Assembly (NCBI RefSeq): GCF_000178855.1
Contig: NZ_ADVG01000004.1
Span: 1,550,001 to 1,614,000, forward strand
Source of the DNA: Ktedonobacter racemifer DSM 44963
Lineage (GTDB): Bacteria > Chloroflexota > Ktedonobacteria > Ktedonobacterales > Ktedonobacteraceae
Length of the DNA stretch: 64,000 nucleotides
Direction: 5' to 3'
In this document: in pieces, positions 61,098-64,000 of the stretch
How positions within the stretch are numbered: position 1 is the stretch's first letter
Layout: every line of letters begins with the position of its first letter
Notes under the pieces: generated by a model
The model's input: only the letters and a program-made list of their open reading frames with translations
Told to the model about the DNA's origin: nothing
The model's database searches: none
Program-made: the position numbers and the translations under genes

Positions 61098-62762
61098 TGA
61101 TTTATTTAGAGGGAGGGTAAACCAGAAGGTTGAGCCCAGTCCTGGGGTGCTGGTGACACCGACGCGTCCACCCTGGCGCTCGATAATTGAGCGGCAGATG
61201 AAGAGGCCCAGGCCCAGGCTGACCCCGGAACCGTTGCGTACATGAATGCCGGGGGCGCGATAGAAGCGTTCCCAGATTCGTTTCTGCTGTTCCTCATTCA
61301 GTCCAGGCCCCTCGTCACGTACAGAAACAGAGACCGCGTTTGATTTTAGAGTAACCTCGACGGCGACGGGCTTATCGGTGTCAGAGTATTTCAGCGCGTT
61401 GGTCAGGTAGTTGTTGATGACCTGTTGCACGCGCTCGGGATCGGCCTTGATCCGTATTTCAGCCTCCTCAGGCATTATGAGCTGTATCATGCGATCAGGA
61501 TGCAGCGTGCGTTGGTCCTCGACGCAATCCTGAAGGCTCTCGACGAGATTATATAGACGCGGGCGCAGTTCCATGCGGTCGGCGCGCACACGCGAGGCAT
61601 CGAGGAGATCATGAACCAGGCGGTTTTGCAGCTCAAGCTGATGCTCGATGCGCAGGAGATTCTTCCGTAACAGAGAGAGCAGGTCACTCTTCTCCTCTAC
61701 CTGTGGTTGGCTGCCAAGCACGCGCTGTACCTTGCGTTCAGAGACCTGAACACACATCTTTGCTGCGGTAATTGGCGTACGTAACTCGTGTGCTACGACA
61801 CTGATGAAGTTATCTAGCTCAGCCAATAGGTGCTCTACCTTATGGCGTGCCTGCACCTGCTCGGTAACATTGGAGCCGATGATAATCACACCATTGACGT
61901 TCCCATCAGAAGCAAGCATAGGCTGATACGCTACGTTATAGTACTGTTCAACCAGGGAGCCGTCGTTGTGCTGATCGACAAGAACACGATGTTCGACAAT
62001 CGAATGCTCTTTGCCAGTTGTACGTACTTGTTGAATCACGGGCGCGACTTGAGAGGCATACTCAGGCAGGGTTTCTTGCAAGGTTTTGCCCAGAACCGGG
62101 CGCTGACCAAAGGCCTGCCAGGCATTGGGATTAACAAGTTCAAAGCGCTGCTCATCTTTGCTCAGGACGATAATGGAAACAGGGGCTTGCATCAGGATGC
62201 GCGAGAGATTCGCGCGTGCAGCCTCTGCATCGGCGCGAGCTTTGATTGTCTGGTGATGCGCACGTTGTACCTGAGTGCTCAGCAGGGTTATGCCCAGGCC
62301 AACCAGGGTAAACATAAACATGCTATAGAAAAATTCAATCTGCTCAAGTGCCAACGAGATATGCGGTGGTAGGACCAGGAAGCCTAGCAGGAACGTACCC
62401 CAGAGTGTCGCAAGCAGGCCAGGAAGTGCTCCCCAGCCCAGAGAGACGATGAGGATGCCCAGCACTACAGGTGCGCTAACAAAGCTTAATTCCGGAGCGA
62501 TACCTTTAAGGTAGAAGATTCCCAGAACTGTCAGGAAAGGCAGCAGTAGAGCCAACATATAGCCAGCTAAAGGTCGGCGTAGAGGGGCTGGCAGATATGA
62601 CGGTGTAAAGACTGAGGCTCCCCAGAACGCATACAGGCGTTTCCAGAAACCCTGATTGCCTGGATTTATGCGCCAAGTGTTCTGCTCAATAGAAGATGCA
62701 GGATGCTGTGAAACCTGTTCTTGGAGCGTTGAGGTTGATTTTTTGTGCTTGATTGTGTGCAT
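61095..62762 (-). CDS. Sensor histidine kinase (DUF4118-PAS-HisKA-HATPase)
   Basis: A 555-residue membrane kinase. Residues about 65-175 contain four membrane helices of the KdpD-like DUF4118 type. A PAS domain (about 190-300, VSIIVLSKDEQRFELVNPNA) with a PAC-like tail follows. The H-box is FISVVAHELRTPITAAKM, with phosphoacceptor His near 322. The ATPase domain has NYLTNALKYSD (N-box), VRDEGPGLNEEQ (G1) and GLGLFICRSIIERQGG (G2). No response regulator is adjacent. It may act on an unlinked partner or the stand-alone receiver at 1907. Confidence 0.92.
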   Translation of the reverse strand: MHTIKHKKSTSTLQEQVSQHPASSIEQNTWRINPGNQGFWKRLYAFWGASVFTPSYLPAPLRRPLAGYMLALLLPFLTVLGIFYLKGIAPELSFVSAPVVLGILIVSLGWGALPGLLATLWGTFLLGFLVLPPHISLALEQIEFFYSMFMFTLVGLGITLLSTQVQRAHHQTIKARADAEAARANLSRILMQAPVSIIVLSKDEQRFELVNPNAWQAFGQRPVLGKTLQETLPEYASQVAPVIQQVRTTGKEHSIVEHRVLVDQHNDGSLVEQYYNVAYQPMLASDGNVNGVIIIGSNVTEQVQARHKVEHLLAELDNFISVVAHELRTPITAAKMCVQVSERKVQRVLGSQPQVEEKSDLLSLLRKNLLRIEHQLELQNRLVHDLLDASRVRADRMELRPRLYNLVESLQDCVEDQRTLHPDRMIQLIMPEEAEIRIKADPERVQQVINNYLTNALKYSDTDKPVAVEVTLKSNAVSVSVRDEGPGLNEEQQKRIWERFYRAPGIHVRNGSGVSLGLGLFICRSIIERQGGRVGVTSTPGLGSTFWFTLPLNKS

Positions 62763-62912
62763 ATAGGCCTCCTTCGAGGTTTTAGCCGCTGGAGCACATC
62801 ACTTTATGTGAGGCTCGTAACTGCAAGCACCATGCAGTATATGTGTATAGCCTTTAAAAGGGAGAGACTCTAATAGGAGCTTGTGTTTGAGCTGATAATA
62901 GTTCCGTCGCGA

Positions 62913-64000
62913 CTAGCGAATCCTGACAGGAGCCAGGATTTTCTCGCGAGCGGGTTTGTGAGGGAATGACTTCCTCACCGGATGGACTACCGGCAGATGG
63001 ACCCTGCACTCCCCATCCTCTACTCCCTTGCGCTCGAAAGCTCCAGGAGCTACTTTGCGGATAATATTCCCTGCGCCATTGACATCAGCATGGATGACCC
63101 GCCCATCGGCTGCTCGATACAGTCCCCGCTCGATGCGCTTGCCGCTAAACTGGTAGGCCACCTGCTCGCCTTTGCGATACACGGGCAGGGGGTCGAGATC
63201 AAGCAAGCTGGCTTTGCTCGTGTACGACTCTTCGGTGAGGATCACGCGAATGCCGACCAGTTCCGCTTTATACTGGAGCATCTGAATGAAGCGCGCATGC
63301 GGGATCTGCACAAAGTGCTGATTGGTGCGCTTCCCTAAGCGGATCTCTTGTTTTTGCAACGGATTCTTGCCCATGATCAACGTCCCGATCCCCTCGGCGA
63401 CCAACAGATCAATCAGGAAGCGGCTGGCCGTATGCAGGTCGTGCTCGATCCGCCGGTTGCGTCGAGTCGTCAACTGTTCCACGCGCCGACTTCGGCCAGG
63501 ATGTCCGAGGGATTTCTGGAGCACTGCTCGTTGTTTGTTATAATACTGGTTACAGGACTTGATGCCGCGCCCGTTAACAATCACCGGGACAAAGCCTGGT
63601 TTGTTTGAAGTTAGCGTGGCCAGATTATCCATACCCGGATCGAGTCCGGCGAGCAGATCAGGATCAACCGCCGTGACGGTGGGTTCGTGTTCAGAGATGA
63701 CTTCGACCACGACATAGCCCACTTTGGGAACCACGCGCACCTGCGCGATGGCTTTGGGGTCTTGCCGGGTTTTCACCTGGATGCCCAGTTGCGAGGGCTG
63801 GATGATCCCCCGATCCAGGGTCCGTTTGCCCCGGCTCACCGCTTGCATGGTATAGACGAGCAGGTTACGCCCCTTCGCCTTGGGCAAGTACTTTGGGAGT
63901 TGAGGACGCCCCACGAACTTTGCCGGGGTCTCTCGATACACCAGAAGCGCCGCCCAGAAACTCGACCAGGCGGTGCAGACCTGCTTGAGCACCTGTTGCG
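62913..64000 (-). CDS. tnpB: TnpB-type nuclease, N-terminus beyond right window edge
   Basis: The frame is open to the right edge, giving at least 362 residues. RuvC-I is LLAGLDPGMDNLATLTSNKPGF and RuvC-III is VIHADVNGAGNIIRK. Family blocks THRRNRRIEHDLHTASR-like, IGTLIMGKNPLQKQE and RTNQHFVQIPHARFI lie between. As in the intron-split copy at 54961-58616, the RuvC-II Glu position reads MGKN, and the zinc-knuckle Cys is Ala (YTSKAS). After RuvC-III there is a 50-residue basic tail. A hairpin AATCCTG/CAGGATT overlaps the last codons and marks the element end. Confidence 0.87.
   Translation of the reverse strand, partial: QQVLKQVCTAWSSFWAALLVYRETPAKFVGRPQLPKYLPKAKGRNLLVYTMQAVSRGKRTLDRGIIQPSQLGIQVKTRQDPKAIAQVRVVPKVGYVVVEVISEHEPTVTAVDPDLLAGLDPGMDNLATLTSNKPGFVPVIVNGRGIKSCNQYYNKQRAVLQKSLGHPGRSRRVEQLTTRRNRRIEHDLHTASRFLIDLLVAEGIGTLIMGKNPLQKQEIRLGKRTNQHFVQIPHARFIQMLQYKAELVGIRVILTEESYTSKASLLDLDPLPVYRKGEQVAYQFSGKRIERGLYRAADGRVIHADVNGAGNIIRKVAPGAFERKGVEDGECRVHLPVVHPVRKSFPHKPAREKILAPVRIR
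62919..62940 (-). repeat. Right-end hairpin of the tnpB element
   Basis: AATCCTG (62919-62925) pairs with CAGGATT (62934-62940) over the last tnpB codons, similar in place to the hairpins at 28075 and 58598. Confidence 0.55.

Noticed and set aside
1-64000. tRNA, rRNA, prophage or secretion-system modules
   Set aside because: I looked on both strands and saw none that could be supported.

Overview
The window looks like a chromosomal accessory region of a Ktedonobacteria-type Chloroflexota. This is an inference from gene families: a KaiC/response-regulator pair, ChrB-N, DUF4097, DUF4383, DUF402, a glucodextranase-type GH15 enzyme, a collagen-like protein with a BclA/C1q-like end, and a very heavy load of TnpB/IscB elements, IS elements and a group II intron. 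I see no rRNA, tRNA, CRISPR array or phage module.

Layout. 1-770: 3' end of an iscB. 850-18480: mostly ordinary metabolic, regulatory and membrane genes (flavin monooxygenase, KaiC + receiver, M20 peptidase, CoxG-like, TetR/DoxX pair, ChrB-N and FTR1-like membrane proteins, beta-carbonic-anhydrase-like + DUF4097, TetR/MFS efflux operon, large secreted GH15). 18840-21650: decayed iscB next to a decayed tnpB. 21650-26100: small P-loop kinase, M19-like amidohydrolase, dienelactone hydrolase. 26240-28100: large intact tnpB. 28110-35640: mobile-element graveyard (ISL3 remnant, a DUF4253 gene inside ~109-bp inverted repeats, a NUDIX gene, halves of a broken gene on both sides, a YPYY-repeat secreted protein, a second broken transposase). 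35700-37980: SRPBCC/ArsR genes and a membrane protein. 38020-40460: IS3 element that truncates another transposase. 40690-53900: ordinary genes again (aldo/keto reductase, NUDIX, DUF402, HAD, collagen-like protein, RibD, GH2 + AraC, TetR, ClC channel, DUF1275). 54960-58620: a tnpB interrupted by a group II intron whose RT carries an HNH domain. 58820-62760: lipase-like hydrolase, HNH-domain protein, histidine kinase. 62910-64000: another tnpB running off the right edge.

How genes work together. Clear units are kaiC-like + receiver (ATGA overlap), beta-CA-like + DUF4097 (ATGA overlap), TetR + MFS pump (one transcript with a consensus promoter and a palindrome at the start site), TetR/DoxX (divergent, with two identical-half-site operators on the doxX promoter), ArsR-SRPBCC with its own 18-bp palindrome, and GH2/AraC (divergent).

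The strongest unexplained signal is a set of long, nearly perfect intergenic palindromes (arms about 20-36 bp, each with its own sequence). At least four carry an adjacent 25-nt mini-hairpin with a shared frame and compensating stem changes. They occur between convergent, tandem and divergent genes, so they are not simply terminators. One runs exactly from the stop codon of one gene to the stop codon of its convergent neighbour. The DUF4253 cassette between ISL3-related inverted repeats and the two tnpB copies lacking the usual RuvC-II Glu and zinc knuckle are also worth following.
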